A DNA stretch of 5,101 nt, taken from NCBI GenBank assembly GCA_018903015.1, contig JAHIPR010000251.1, forward strand, positions 1 through 5,101. Reading direction: 5' to 3'. The position numbers were made by a program, and so were the translations under genes. Each line of letters begins with the position of its first letter. Position 1 is the stretch's first letter. This document shows positions 1 to 5,101 of this stretch, in pieces. The DNA is from a bacterium (GTDB lineage Bacteria; Atribacterota; JS1; SB-45; 34-128). A model generated the notes under the pieces. The model ran no database searches, had not been told where the DNA came from, and was given only the letters and a program-made list of their open reading frames with translations.

Positions 1-608
1 ACTAAAACAATAAAAATAAAACTTGTTCCACATCGAGGGTGTAGAGTACTGTATTTTTTCACATTATCAACGTTGAGTTCTTCGCCTGCTTCATAAGTAT
101 ATATTACCTTGTGTTCTGCTCCATGGTATTCAAATACTCTTCTTATATCTTTTATTTTTGAGATAAAAAATAAGTAAGTTATAAATATACTAATTCTTAA
201 TAATCCTTCAAACAAATTATAAATAATTATATTAGATAGGTACCTATCTAAATATCTAGCCATTGCGGTAGGAAGAGCTATAAAAAACACTATAAACAAT
301 GCAAAAGCAATTACAATTGTAAAAAACATTTCTACGCTATTTATTTTCTCTTCTTCGCCAGTTGCCTGTTCTGCAGAATAAGTTAATGCCTTCAAGCCAA
401 GTATTAAAGACTCGATCAAATTAATTACTCCTCTAAAAATGGGCCATTTAAGAAATTTCATCTTATCGGACAATGTCCTTAATTTACCTGTTTTTAAAAT
501 TATTTCTTTATCTGGTTTACGAACAGCAATGGCATATTTTAAAGGAGATCTCATCATCACTCCTTCAATTACCGCTTGACCTCCATAATTACAGTCAGCA
601 TTTTTCAT
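1..608 (-). CDS. DUF1385 (YqhQ-family) membrane protein, C-terminus cut by window edge
   Basis: I translated this frame by hand: 202 codons are present and it is still open at position 1. It shows the DUF1385 hallmarks: YGGQAVIEGVMMR at residues 8-20, KWPIFRGVINLIESL at 54-68, YHGAEHKVIYTYEAGEEL at 161-178 and HPRCGTSF at 190-197. Two hydrophobic stretches (about 94-117 and 126-150) look like membrane helices, and a third begins where the window ends. The family is conserved in Firmicutes and relatives as an integral membrane protein of unknown biochemical function, usually about 300 residues, so roughly a third is missing. The ATG at 608 is required because the N-terminal motif follows directly; an ATG at 618 is in another frame that soon stops. 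The start lies 2 nt after the thyX stop, with GGAG inside the end of thyX about 13 nt upstream, so translational coupling is likely. In related genomes prmC and prfA often follow. Confidence 0.9.
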   Translation of the reverse strand, partial: MKNADCNYGGQAVIEGVMMRSPLKYAIAVRKPDKEIILKTGKLRTLSDKMKFLKWPIFRGVINLIESLILGLKALTYSAEQATGEEEKINSVEMFFTIVIAFALFIVFFIALPTAMARYLDRYLSNIIIYNLFEGLLRISIFITYLFFISKIKDIRRVFEYHGAEHKVIYTYEAGEELNVDNVKKYSTLHPRCGTSFIFIVL

Positions 609-610
609 TA

Positions 611-1306
611 TTATCCATTTACTCCTTCTTCTTTATTTTTATGCCAGGGTTTACCACAGGATAATCCCCCTTCTGGGCAAGGTCCTAAAATACAAGGCGG
701 ACCTGCATTTTCAAATATAGTGGGCGCAATACCCTTAACTTCTTTTAACATATTCATAACAACTTCTCTGGTCTCCCATTGGGCTCGATTGCAGCATCTT
801 AATTTAAAGATATGTAGTAATTCTCGAGCATTTGCTGTTATTATTATTTTAGTTGTAACCGCCTGAGGTAAGATATATCTGGCATCTTCTGCCTCTATAT
901 TATAATCTAATAATAGTTGATAAATTCCATCTAATTTTTTTATAGCATCTCTATATATTTTAGCTAACTTTTTATTCTTCTCAATAGATTTTGGAATAAT
1001 AAAAGTAAAGCCTTCCTTATTTATTTTAACATATCTTTGGCTTTGTTGGGAAAAAGAGGCAAGCCGATGTCTCACTAATTGATGGGAAGTAACTCTGGAT
1101 ATTTCTTCTATGGCGAAAGTAAAAGTAGCATGCTCCAAAACAGAATAATGTCCTAATTTCATTATTTTTTTAATTAATTTTATTATCGATTCATTGGTAA
1201 GTTTTTCTTCTAAATCTTCGATACTTAACGCAGAATAGCATAATCTTGCTGACTGAGCTACTATTTTTTCAGGGTCCTTAGTGTAGTCTATCAACCGAAC
1301 TTTCAT
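611..1306 (-). CDS. thyX: Flavin-dependent thymidylate synthase ThyX
   Basis: ThyX methylates dUMP to dTMP in the cytoplasm, using methylene-tetrahydrofolate, FAD and NADPH; it replaces ThyA in many anaerobes. At 231 residues the protein has normal length. The signature RHR(x7)S is RHRLASFSQQS at residues 79-89, followed by QRY. Other family landmarks are GHYSVLEHATFTF (52-64), EISRVTSHQLVRHR (68-81), ARYILPQAVTT (142-152), NARELLHIFKLR (159-170, with R170 in the place of the dUMP-activating arginine) and AQWETR (175-180). The tail (residues 201-220) holds three cysteines, C205, C210 and C217, in an arrangement I associate with clostridial-type ThyX. The ATG is preceded by GTGAGG with 8 nt between GAGG and the start. 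A composite repeat ends just upstream of this site. The next gene starts 2 nt after the stop, so the two are probably co-transcribed. Thymidine kinase lies upstream and feeds the same pool. Confidence 0.97.
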   Translation of the reverse strand: MKVRLIDYTKDPEKIVAQSARLCYSALSIEDLEEKLTNESIIKLIKKIMKLGHYSVLEHATFTFAIEEISRVTSHQLVRHRLASFSQQSQRYVKINKEGFTFIIPKSIEKNKKLAKIYRDAIKKLDGIYQLLLDYNIEAEDARYILPQAVTTKIIITANARELLHIFKLRCCNRAQWETREVVMNMLKEVKGIAPTIFENAGPPCILGPCPEGGLSCGKPWHKNKEEGVNG

Positions 1307-1365
1307 AGAATTAACCTCACTTTAGATAGCGTATAGCGTACAGCGTTTAGCGTATAGTCTTTATC

Positions 1366-1385
1366 GGTCACGATGCATCGTGACC
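1366..1385. repeat. Perfect 20-bp palindrome inside the composite repeat
   Basis: GGTCACGATG is followed directly by its exact reverse complement CATCGTGACC. It is much richer in G+C than its surroundings. On either strand it could fold as an 8-bp stem with a 4-nt loop. It is followed by CTACA and 5 nt later CATTACT-like sequence, which is repeated after the second hairpin. There is no T-tract on the minus strand, so it is not a standard terminator for tdk. Confidence 0.9.
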
Positions 1386-1403
1386 CTACACATTACTTAT
1401 TAC

Positions 1404-1424
1404 GGGCAGACACAAGGTCTGCCC
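1404..1424. repeat. Hairpin GGGCAGAC-loop-GTCTGCCC inside the composite repeat
   Basis: An 8-bp perfect stem with a 5-nt loop (ACAAG), followed by CCTACA and, at 1437-1443, CATTACT. The same followers occur after the 1366-1385 palindrome, so the two hairpins look like two versions of one cassette laid head to tail. No T-tract follows on either strand, which argues against an intrinsic terminator. Confidence 0.85.
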
Positions 1425-1545
1425 CTACATATTATACATTACTAATTTCTTTACGTAATACGAGATACGAATTAGGCTTCTGACTTCTTCTCTTCCAACT
1501 CCACGCTCTACGCTAAACGCTATACGCTATCTTGCGATACGAAAT

Positions 1546-2124
1546 TTACTCTTTAGGTACCGTATGGCATTTCCGACATCTCGCTTCATAGCTTTCTTGT
1601 GCCCCAATTAATATAGTCGGATCACTATACTTTGCTGGCTGACCATTTACTAATCTTTGAGTTCTGGAAGCTGTATTACCACAAACCATGCAGATAGCAT
1701 GCAACTTATCTATGTATTCTGCTACTGCAAGCAATTTAGGAATGGGGCCAAATGGTTCCCCCCTAAAATCCTGATCTAAACCAGCAATAATTACCCTTTT
1801 CCCTTGGTCAGCAAGTTTTTGGCAAACGAGTACAATATCATCATCATAAAATTGAGCTTCATCAATAGCGATTGCCTCAGTATCTGGTTCTATTCTTTCC
1901 GAAATTTCTTTTGATTTAGTAATATTTATAGCTTCAACCTTAGTACCGTTATGTGAGTAAATATACTGAACAGCATACCTATTATCAATAGTTGGTTTAA
2001 ATATCTGAATCTTTTTTTTAGCAATTTGAACTCTACGAACTCTTCTTATTAATTCTTCACTCTTCCCGCTAAACATGCTCCCACATATAACTTCAATCCA
2101 ACCCTCATTTCTGCTCTTAGGCAT
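1546..2124 (-). CDS. tdk: Thymidine kinase, type II (zinc-containing)
   Basis: Tdk phosphorylates thymidine (and deoxyuridine) with ATP to make dTMP in the salvage pathway. The 192-residue protein has the usual length for the bacterial type II family. The P-loop is [12 protein letters not shown] (residues 14-25, K21 and S22), the DEAQF motif at 88-92 contains the expected catalytic glutamate E89, and [13 protein letters not shown] (114-126) matches the conserved core. Two cysteine pairs, C145/C148 and C183/C186, form the structural zinc site, and the lasso region runs about 154-178, ending in IGAQESYE. The ATG has a strong ribosome-binding site, GGAGG, 6 nt upstream. The gene stands between a strong terminator upstream (2217-2254) and a composite repeat downstream; with thyX it gives the cell both salvage and de novo supply of dTMP. 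I could not find a convincing promoter in the 90 bp between that terminator and the start. Confidence 0.97.
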   Translation of the reverse strand: MPKSRNEGWIEVICGSMFSGKSEELIRRVRRVQIAKKKIQIFKPTIDNRYAVQYIYSHNGTKVEAINITKSKEISERIEPDTEAIAIDEAQFYDDDIVLVCQKLADQGKRVIIAGLDQDFRGEPFGPIPKLLAVAEYIDKLHAICMVCGNTASRTQRLVNGQPAKYSDPTILIGAQESYEARCRKCHTVPKE

Positions 2125-2147
2125 TTCTTCCCTCCTCTACACCATAA

Positions 2148-2175
2148 AATTAGTGGATAGTGAATAGTCGTTAGT
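2148..2175. repeat. Heptamer array (four NNNTAGT units) upstream of tdk
   Basis: Four adjacent 7-bp units end alike: AATTAGT, GGATAGT, GAATAGT, CGTTAGT. The last three match a second array at 4212-4232 (AAATAGT, GAATAAT, TGTTAGT) at 17 of 21 positions, in the same orientation. The array lies 23 nt upstream of the tdk start, so it would be in or next to the tdk leader. Confidence 0.65.
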
Positions 2176-2216
2176 TTAAAATGCAAAACTATTTTCATAT
2201 ACAATTAAATTAACAT

Positions 2217-2254
2217 AAAAAGACAGAGCTTTTCGAAAGCTCTGTCTTTTTTTT
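2217..2254 (-). terminator. Strong intrinsic terminator between rpmE and tdk, symmetric
   Basis: A 12-bp perfect stem, AGACAGAGCTTT pairing with AAAGCTCTGTCT, closes a 3-nt loop (TCG; a 5-nt loop is also possible). It is flanked by A5 on the left and T8 on the right, so it can work on both strands. For the genes here it ends transcripts coming from rpmE, about 165 nt after the rpmE stop, and separates rho-rpmE from tdk-thyX. Confidence 0.92.
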
Positions 2255-2417
2255 ATTTAAATTGATTCATTATTTTATTACAAATATTCTTAAATAATAT
2301 CTTTTTCTCGTTCATATTTTTTATTCTTGTAATCATTCATCAAAAACTTTTTCTATTTATTTTTTAATGTAATATTTATTTTGGAATCATTTAAATATTT
2401 TTGTGATAGTATCTCAA

Positions 2418-2639
2418 TTAATTATCACTATCTTCATCGTTGGTTAAATTGTATTTTTTATTAAATCTCTCAACTCTTCCTGCAGCATCAATTATCTTTT
2501 GTTTACCGGTAAAAAGAGGGTGACAGGCAGAACATATTTCTACTTTCATATTCTTTTTAGTAGAACCGGTTTCAAAACTGCTACCACAAGCACAGCTCAT
2601 TGTTGCTTTTTCATATTTTGGATGTATATCTTTTTTCAT
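2418..2639 (-). CDS. rpmE: 50S ribosomal protein L31, zinc-binding type
   Basis: L31 sits on the large ribosomal subunit near the central protuberance and bridges to the small subunit. The 73-residue protein has the four cysteines of the zinc-binding (C+) form, CAC at 16-18 and CSAC at 36-39, then [24 protein letters not shown] (40-63), which is diagnostic of the family. The tail is acidic (NDEDSDN). The start has GAGG 9 nt upstream within a purine-rich leader (AGAGGAAGAGG). Having the C+ form suggests the usual exchange with a zinc-free paralogue under zinc shortage, but no paralogue is in this window. A strong promoter at 2694-2722 gives it its own transcript after rho. Two alternative 6-bp pairings (GATAGT/ACTATC and GTGATA/TATCAC) span its stop codon; their role is unknown. 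Confidence 0.97.
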   Translation of the reverse strand: MKKDIHPKYEKATMSCACGSSFETGSTKKNMKVEICSACHPLFTGKQKIIDAAGRVERFNKKYNLTNDEDSDN

Positions 2640-2693
2640 TTTCCTCTTCCTCTAACTTCCTTTTGTTAATATTATTAGATTAAAAATATATAA

Positions 2694-2722
2694 ATTATAA
2701 CATATTCTTATTTTTAGGTCAA
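2694..2722 (-). promoter_or_regulatory. Sigma-70 promoter for rpmE
   Basis: On the minus strand the -35 box TTGACC (5 of 6 consensus, 2722-2717) and the -10 box TATAAT (perfect, 2699-2694) are separated by 17 bp, and the -10 is extended (TG at 2702-2701). Transcription would start near 2687 and give an rpmE leader of just under 50 nt. This is by far the best promoter match in the window. Confidence 0.85.
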
Positions 2723-2748
2723 AATTTAAATCAGTATCGATTATATAG

Positions 2749-2770
2749 TATCGCGTATCGCGTAAAGAAA
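2749..2770 (+). repeat. Short intergenic repeat related to part of the thyX-upstream element
   Basis: The sequence holds tandem 7-bp units (TATCGCG, TATCGCG) followed by TAAAGAAA. It matches, at 19 of 22 positions, the minus strand of 1467-1446 inside the composite repeat between tdk and thyX. The fragment lies just upstream of the rpmE promoter and downstream of rho. Period and ending are conserved, so common ancestry is more likely than chance. Confidence 0.6.
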
Positions 2771-2804
2771 AAAATAAAAACAATAGTGAAAAAACTATTA
2801 TTTT
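2768..2804 (-). terminator. Weak AT-only terminator-like hairpin after rho
   Basis: On the minus strand AAAATAATAGT pairs with ACTATTGTTTT, with one mismatch and a 6-nt loop (TTTTTC), and T-rich sequence (TATTTTTTT) follows. The hairpin begins about 70 nt after the rho stop. The stem contains almost no G-C pairs, so termination may be partial or may not occur. Confidence 0.4.
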
Positions 2805-2873
2805 CTTTCTTAAAATACCCTACTAAAGTTTACACTAAACCTTAATCTTTCTAATTTAATTTATAATATTTTA

Positions 2874-4124
2874 TTAAATATCCTGTTCTTTAATAGAATC
2901 TAAAAACTCTTGATTATTCTTTGTCTTTTTTAATTTAGTAATCACTAATTTTACCGCACCCAGAGATGGTTGTGAAGCTAATGCCCTTCTTAGCAACCAT
3001 ATTTTTTGTAAATTCTCTTTAGTTAGTAATAATTCTTCTTTTCGAGTGCCTGATTTCCTAATATCAATTGCCGGAAATATTCGATTTTCAGAAAGTTCTC
3101 TATCTAACCTTAATTCCATATTACCAGTACCTTTAAATTCCTCAAATATTACATCATCCATTCTGCTTCCTGTTTCCACTAGAGCGGTGGCAAGTATAGT
3201 CAAGCTACCTCCCTCTTCAATATTCCTCGCTGCCCCAAAGAATCTTTTTGGCAAATAAAGAGCACTTGAATCTAAACCACCGGATAGAGTTTTGCCACTT
3301 GTTGGAATATTTTGATTGTAGGCACGCGCTAATCTCGTAATACTATCTAACAATATGACTACGTCTTTCTTTTGTTCTACCAATCTTTTAGCTCTTTCCA
3401 AGACAATTTCCGCTATTTTTATATGATTAGTGATGGGTTGATCAAAGGTAGAGCTTATCACTTCAGCTTTTACTGATCTTTGCATGCCAGTCACTTCTTC
3501 TGGTCTTTCATCAACTAATAAAATCATAAGCTTTATCTCTGGATGATTAATAGTAATTCCGTTGGCAATCTTTTCTAATAAAATTGTCTTACCTGCTTTT
3601 GGAGGGGAAACTATAAGACCTCGCTGACCTTTCCCGATTGGTGAAAATATATCAATAATTCGTGTTGATATTTCAATTGATTTATTTTCTAATTTAATCA
3701 TCTTTTCGGGAAAAAGAGGAGTAAGGTTTTCAAAATCTATTCTTTCTTTAGATAACTCTGCATCTTCATGATTAACGGCTTCAATTTTTAGCAAAGCATA
3801 ATATCTTTCTCCTTCTTTCGGCGGTCTAACTTGGCCTGATACAAGATCTCCGATGCTAAGATTGAATCTTCTTATTTGAGAAGGGGAAATATAAATATCG
3901 TTTTCGCTGGGCAAGTACCCTCCTGTTCTCAAAAAACCAAATCCCTCATCCATAATCTCCAAAATCCCCTCAGAAAACATGTAACCCTTTTTCTCTGTTT
4001 CTGCTTGTAAAATTTTAAAGATTAGATCCATCTTTTTTATTCTGGAAAAATTATTAATATTATATTCTTGTGCAATTTTACATAAATCGTTAATCTTTTT
4101 TTCTTTTAATTCTGTTAAAAGCAA
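2874..4124 (-). CDS. rho: Transcription termination factor Rho
   Basis: Rho is a hexameric RNA-dependent ATPase and translocase that ends transcription of untranslated RNA. At 416 residues it has the length of the short, insertion-free type (E. coli: 419). Domains in order: N-terminal helical Rho_N (about 1-42), cold-shock-like RNA-binding domain (50-118, RNP1-like [10 protein letters not shown] at 61-70), then the RecA-type motor. The Walker A motif is PPKAGKT (174-180), the DERPEEV segment is 205-211 with the catalytic glutamate region, Walker B VVILLD is 255-260, the Q-loop with KTLSGG is 278-283, and the arginine finger is R361 in SGTRKE. All key residues are present. The start is TTG: a strong GGGAGG lies 9 nt upstream and a nearer TTG (4131-4129) is out of frame. 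The unusually long upstream gap may carry leader regulation, since rho is autoregulated in other bacteria. Confidence 0.98.
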   Translation of the reverse strand: MLLTELKEKKINDLCKIAQEYNINNFSRIKKMDLIFKILQAETEKKGYMFSEGILEIMDEGFGFLRTGGYLPSENDIYISPSQIRRFNLSIGDLVSGQVRPPKEGERYYALLKIEAVNHEDAELSKERIDFENLTPLFPEKMIKLENKSIEISTRIIDIFSPIGKGQRGLIVSPPKAGKTILLEKIANGITINHPEIKLMILLVDERPEEVTGMQRSVKAEVISSTFDQPITNHIKIAEIVLERAKRLVEQKKDVVILLDSITRLARAYNQNIPTSGKTLSGGLDSSALYLPKRFFGAARNIEEGGSLTILATALVETGSRMDDVIFEEFKGTGNMELRLDRELSENRIFPAIDIRKSGTRKEELLLTKENLQKIWLLRRALASQPSLGAVKLVITKLKKTKNNQEFLDSIKEQDI

Positions 4125-4211
4125 ACTGCAAGACCTCCCTTTATATATATGATTAGATTTTATTAGTATTTTTTTATTTTTTAAAACATTAATTTTAAAT
4201 TAATCGTAAGA

Positions 4212-4232
4212 AAATAGTGAATAATTGTTAGT
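4212..4232. repeat. Heptamer array upstream of rho, copy of the tdk-upstream array
   Basis: Three 7-bp units, AAATAGT, GAATAAT and TGTTAGT, match 2155-2175 at 17 of 21 positions in the same orientation. The array sits about 90 bp upstream of the rho start, in a gap otherwise made of AT-rich sequence. Confidence 0.55.
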
Positions 4233-4275
4233 ACGAAAAGACACAGCGCGCAGTACTTCTATTTTTCTTTTGTGA

Positions 4276-4309
4276 GGGCATAATGAATTGTGCCCTTCCT
4301 GTTTTTTTT
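4276..4309 (+). terminator. Terminator-like hairpin on the plus strand upstream of rho
   Basis: GGGCATAA pairs with TTGTGCCC (one G-T pair) around a TGAA loop, followed after 6 nt by T8 on the plus strand. There is no gene on that strand to end, and the gap before the T-tract is long. On the minus strand no T-tract follows. It may stop antisense transcription, or be another copy of the GGGC...GCCC intergenic hairpin type seen near 1404. Confidence 0.4.
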
Positions 4310-4578
4310 ACTGTCTTTTGTTTACCCTGTTAAGTGAGTATCTAAACGGGGATTAAAAAAAGGAAATTCCTATGTATAAAGCATTTCTTTATCCTCTGGG
4401 ACCACTAAATATTTCTCCAACATACCTTTTAACAAAAAAAATAAGCCTGGAGTATTAAAAATATTTAGAAATTCATAAAAAAGAGGGCTATTGAAGAGTT
4501 ATCCTTCTATATATTATATCCAAAAACATTTTATCACTAATATTATATTATTACAAATTTTTTTATTATTTTAAAATA

Positions 4579-5101
4579 TCATCTCTGCCTCTCCAAACAG
4601 TTTCGAATTAATTTCAAATCACTGAGCTTATCTAAATCAATCATTATTTCAGGATATGATACCATAACTGCAACAGAATTATAACCAACTATGTCGGTTA
4701 TTCTTTTTTCTGCTTCCTCCATAGTTAGTGTTTTAAATAAAAATTTTAATATAAATTTAAGTCCTAATAGTTTAGCATTTTTCCAGTTATCTTTTCTATT
4801 ATTAAACAATTCTTGAATTAATTCTTTATTTTGAAAAAATACTTCTGGTTTAAAAAATATAATATTTCCTCCACAGAATACCCCTTCTTTCATTTTTACA
4901 TAAGTTCTCTCCGTTTCAGGGTACTTTTTTATAATGTTTTCTTTGGTAATTATGGGATAGCCGATACAAGCTTTTCTTTTAGTACATATTCTTAAAAATT
5001 CATCAATTGCTTCAGGGGTAATCAGGGGAATATCAGAGGTTAAAAGCAATAAATTGTCAGTAGAATTAAAATAATTTAACCCAATTTCCATATTTTCAAG
5101 T
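4579..5101 (-). CDS. MobA-like nucleotidyltransferase, N-terminus outside window
   Basis: The visible 173 residues are the middle and C-terminal part of an NTP_transf_3 (GT-A fold) protein; the frame is open to the window edge, so the internal ATG at 5091 is not the real start and the N-terminal GGxGxRMG-type nucleotide loop is missing. LLLLTSDIPLITPEAIDEF (about 17-35 of the visible part) carries the metal-binding aspartate, RTYVKMKEGVFCGGNIIFF (65-83) is the conserved core motif of the subgroup, and MIDLDKLSDL near the end corresponds to the DIDTPEDL motif of MobA-type enzymes. Such enzymes attach a nucleotide to a sugar phosphate or cofactor; the substrate cannot be read from this part, and no molybdenum genes are nearby to support a MobA role. 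The gene ends 454 bp before rho, so it is probably a separate transcription unit. Confidence 0.85.
   Translation of the reverse strand, partial: LENMEIGLNYFNSTDNLLLLTSDIPLITPEAIDEFLRICTKRKACIGYPIITKENIIKKYPETERTYVKMKEGVFCGGNIIFFKPEVFFQNKELIQELFNNRKDNWKNAKLLGLKFILKFLFKTLTMEEAEKRITDIVGYNSVAVMVSYPEIMIDLDKLSDLKLIRNCLERQR

Larger units (their letters stand above)
1324..1533. repeat. Composite intergenic repeat: inverted heptamer arms around two hairpins
   Basis: This element fills nearly all of the tdk-thyX gap. The left arm is a run of four 7-bp units at 1329-1356 (GCGTATA, GCGTACA, GCGTTTA, GCGTATA). The right arm, read on the minus strand from 1527 to 1500, is GCGTATA, GCGTTTA, GCGTAGA, GCGTGGA. 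The outer 16 bp, AGATAGCGTATAGCGT, is identical at 1324-1339 and, inverted, at 1517-1532. Between the arms lie two hairpin cassettes, each followed by CCCTACA or close to it and later by CATTACT, then a second heptamer-like stretch (ATACGAG ATACGAA, 1458-1471). There is no open frame for a transposase. It resembles a non-autonomous palindromic or MITE-like repeat; I cannot assign it to a named family. A TATAAT on the minus strand at 1431-1436 could be a thyX -10 box, but no good -35 box accompanies it. Confidence 0.85.
4125..4578. other. 454-bp intergenic region upstream of rho
   Basis: It holds the rho ribosome-binding site (GGGAGG, 4139-4134), a heptamer repeat (4212-4232) and a hairpin with T-tract on the plus strand (4276-4309). 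A minus-strand TATAAT at 4518-4513 could be a rho -10 box, but its -35 is poor. On the minus strand GTTTA near 4346 can pair with TAAAC near 4319, or CCC-GTT with AAC-GGG in the same stretch, so alternative folds are possible. Two short frames run antisense to each other: a 28-codon plus-strand frame (4372-4458) with AGGA 7 nt before its ATG, and a minus-strand frame of 42 codons, TAG, then 15 more codons (4498-4322). Neither resembles a family I know. No tRNA, known riboswitch or T-box motif was seen. Confidence 0.6.

Noticed and set aside
473..866. Plus-strand open frames of 63 and 96 codons
   Set aside because: They lie antisense to the DUF1385 and thyX genes, whose family motifs are unmistakable, and have no ribosome-binding site or recognisable protein features.
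1329..1356. Heptamer run considered as a CRISPR array
   Set aside because: The units are 7 bp with no spacers of uniform length between longer repeats and no cas genes are present.
1324..1533. Composite repeat considered as an insertion sequence
   Set aside because: It is only about 210 bp, has no transposase frame and no clear target-site duplication was seen; it is kept as a repeat only.
3046..3258. Plus-strand open frame of 70 codons
   Set aside because: It is antisense to the most conserved part of rho and has no independent support.
4125..4578. Known riboswitch or T-box in the rho upstream region
   Set aside because: I found no conserved T-box sequence, ligand-riboswitch core or terminator directly before rho on the minus strand.
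5089..5091. ATG at 5091 as the start of the nucleotidyltransferase
   Set aside because: The frame remains open to the window edge and the essential N-terminal nucleotide-binding loop would be missing, so the true start is outside.
1..5101. A new defence, mobile or biosynthetic gene system
   Set aside because: All recognisable genes are conserved housekeeping families in a common order; there is no unexplained protein gene of notable length.

Overview
This AT-rich window (about 30% G+C by eye) comes from a bacterial chromosome. All six protein genes lie on the minus strand, so transcription runs from high to low coordinates: a MobA-like nucleotidyltransferase (start outside the window), rho, rpmE (L31), tdk, thyX and a YqhQ/DUF1385 membrane protein (cut at position 1). 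The order rho, rpmE, tdk, DUF1385 resembles housekeeping clusters of Firmicutes-type and related anaerobic bacteria, where prmC and prfA often follow. The low G+C, a clostridial-style ThyX tail and the short hairpin and heptamer repeats in the gaps would suit an uncultivated anaerobe such as an Atribacterota (JS1) member, but that assignment is a guess.

Layout, right to left. 5101-4579: C-terminal part of a nucleotidyltransferase. 4578-4125: a 454-bp gap holding the rho ribosome-binding site, a heptamer repeat and a terminator-like hairpin. 4124-2874: transcription terminator Rho, starting at TTG. 2873-2640: a gap with a weak terminator-like hairpin, a repeat fragment and a very good sigma-70 promoter for rpmE. 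2639-2418: L31 of the zinc-binding type. 2417-2125: a gap with a strong terminator and another heptamer array. 2124-1546: type II thymidine kinase. 1545-1307: a gap almost filled by a composite repeat (heptamer arms in inverted orientation around two hairpins). 1306-611: flavin-dependent thymidylate synthase. 608-1: DUF1385 protein, starting 2 nt after the thyX stop.

Tdk and ThyX are two routes to the same product, dTMP: salvage of thymidine and methylation of dUMP. Rho and L31 serve transcription termination and translation. The coding content is conserved housekeeping and I see no new gene system in it. What needs explaining is between the genes: every gap longer than 200 bp carries short sequences with a 7-bp period, some recognisably related between gaps, and one gap carries a structured element of about 210 bp.
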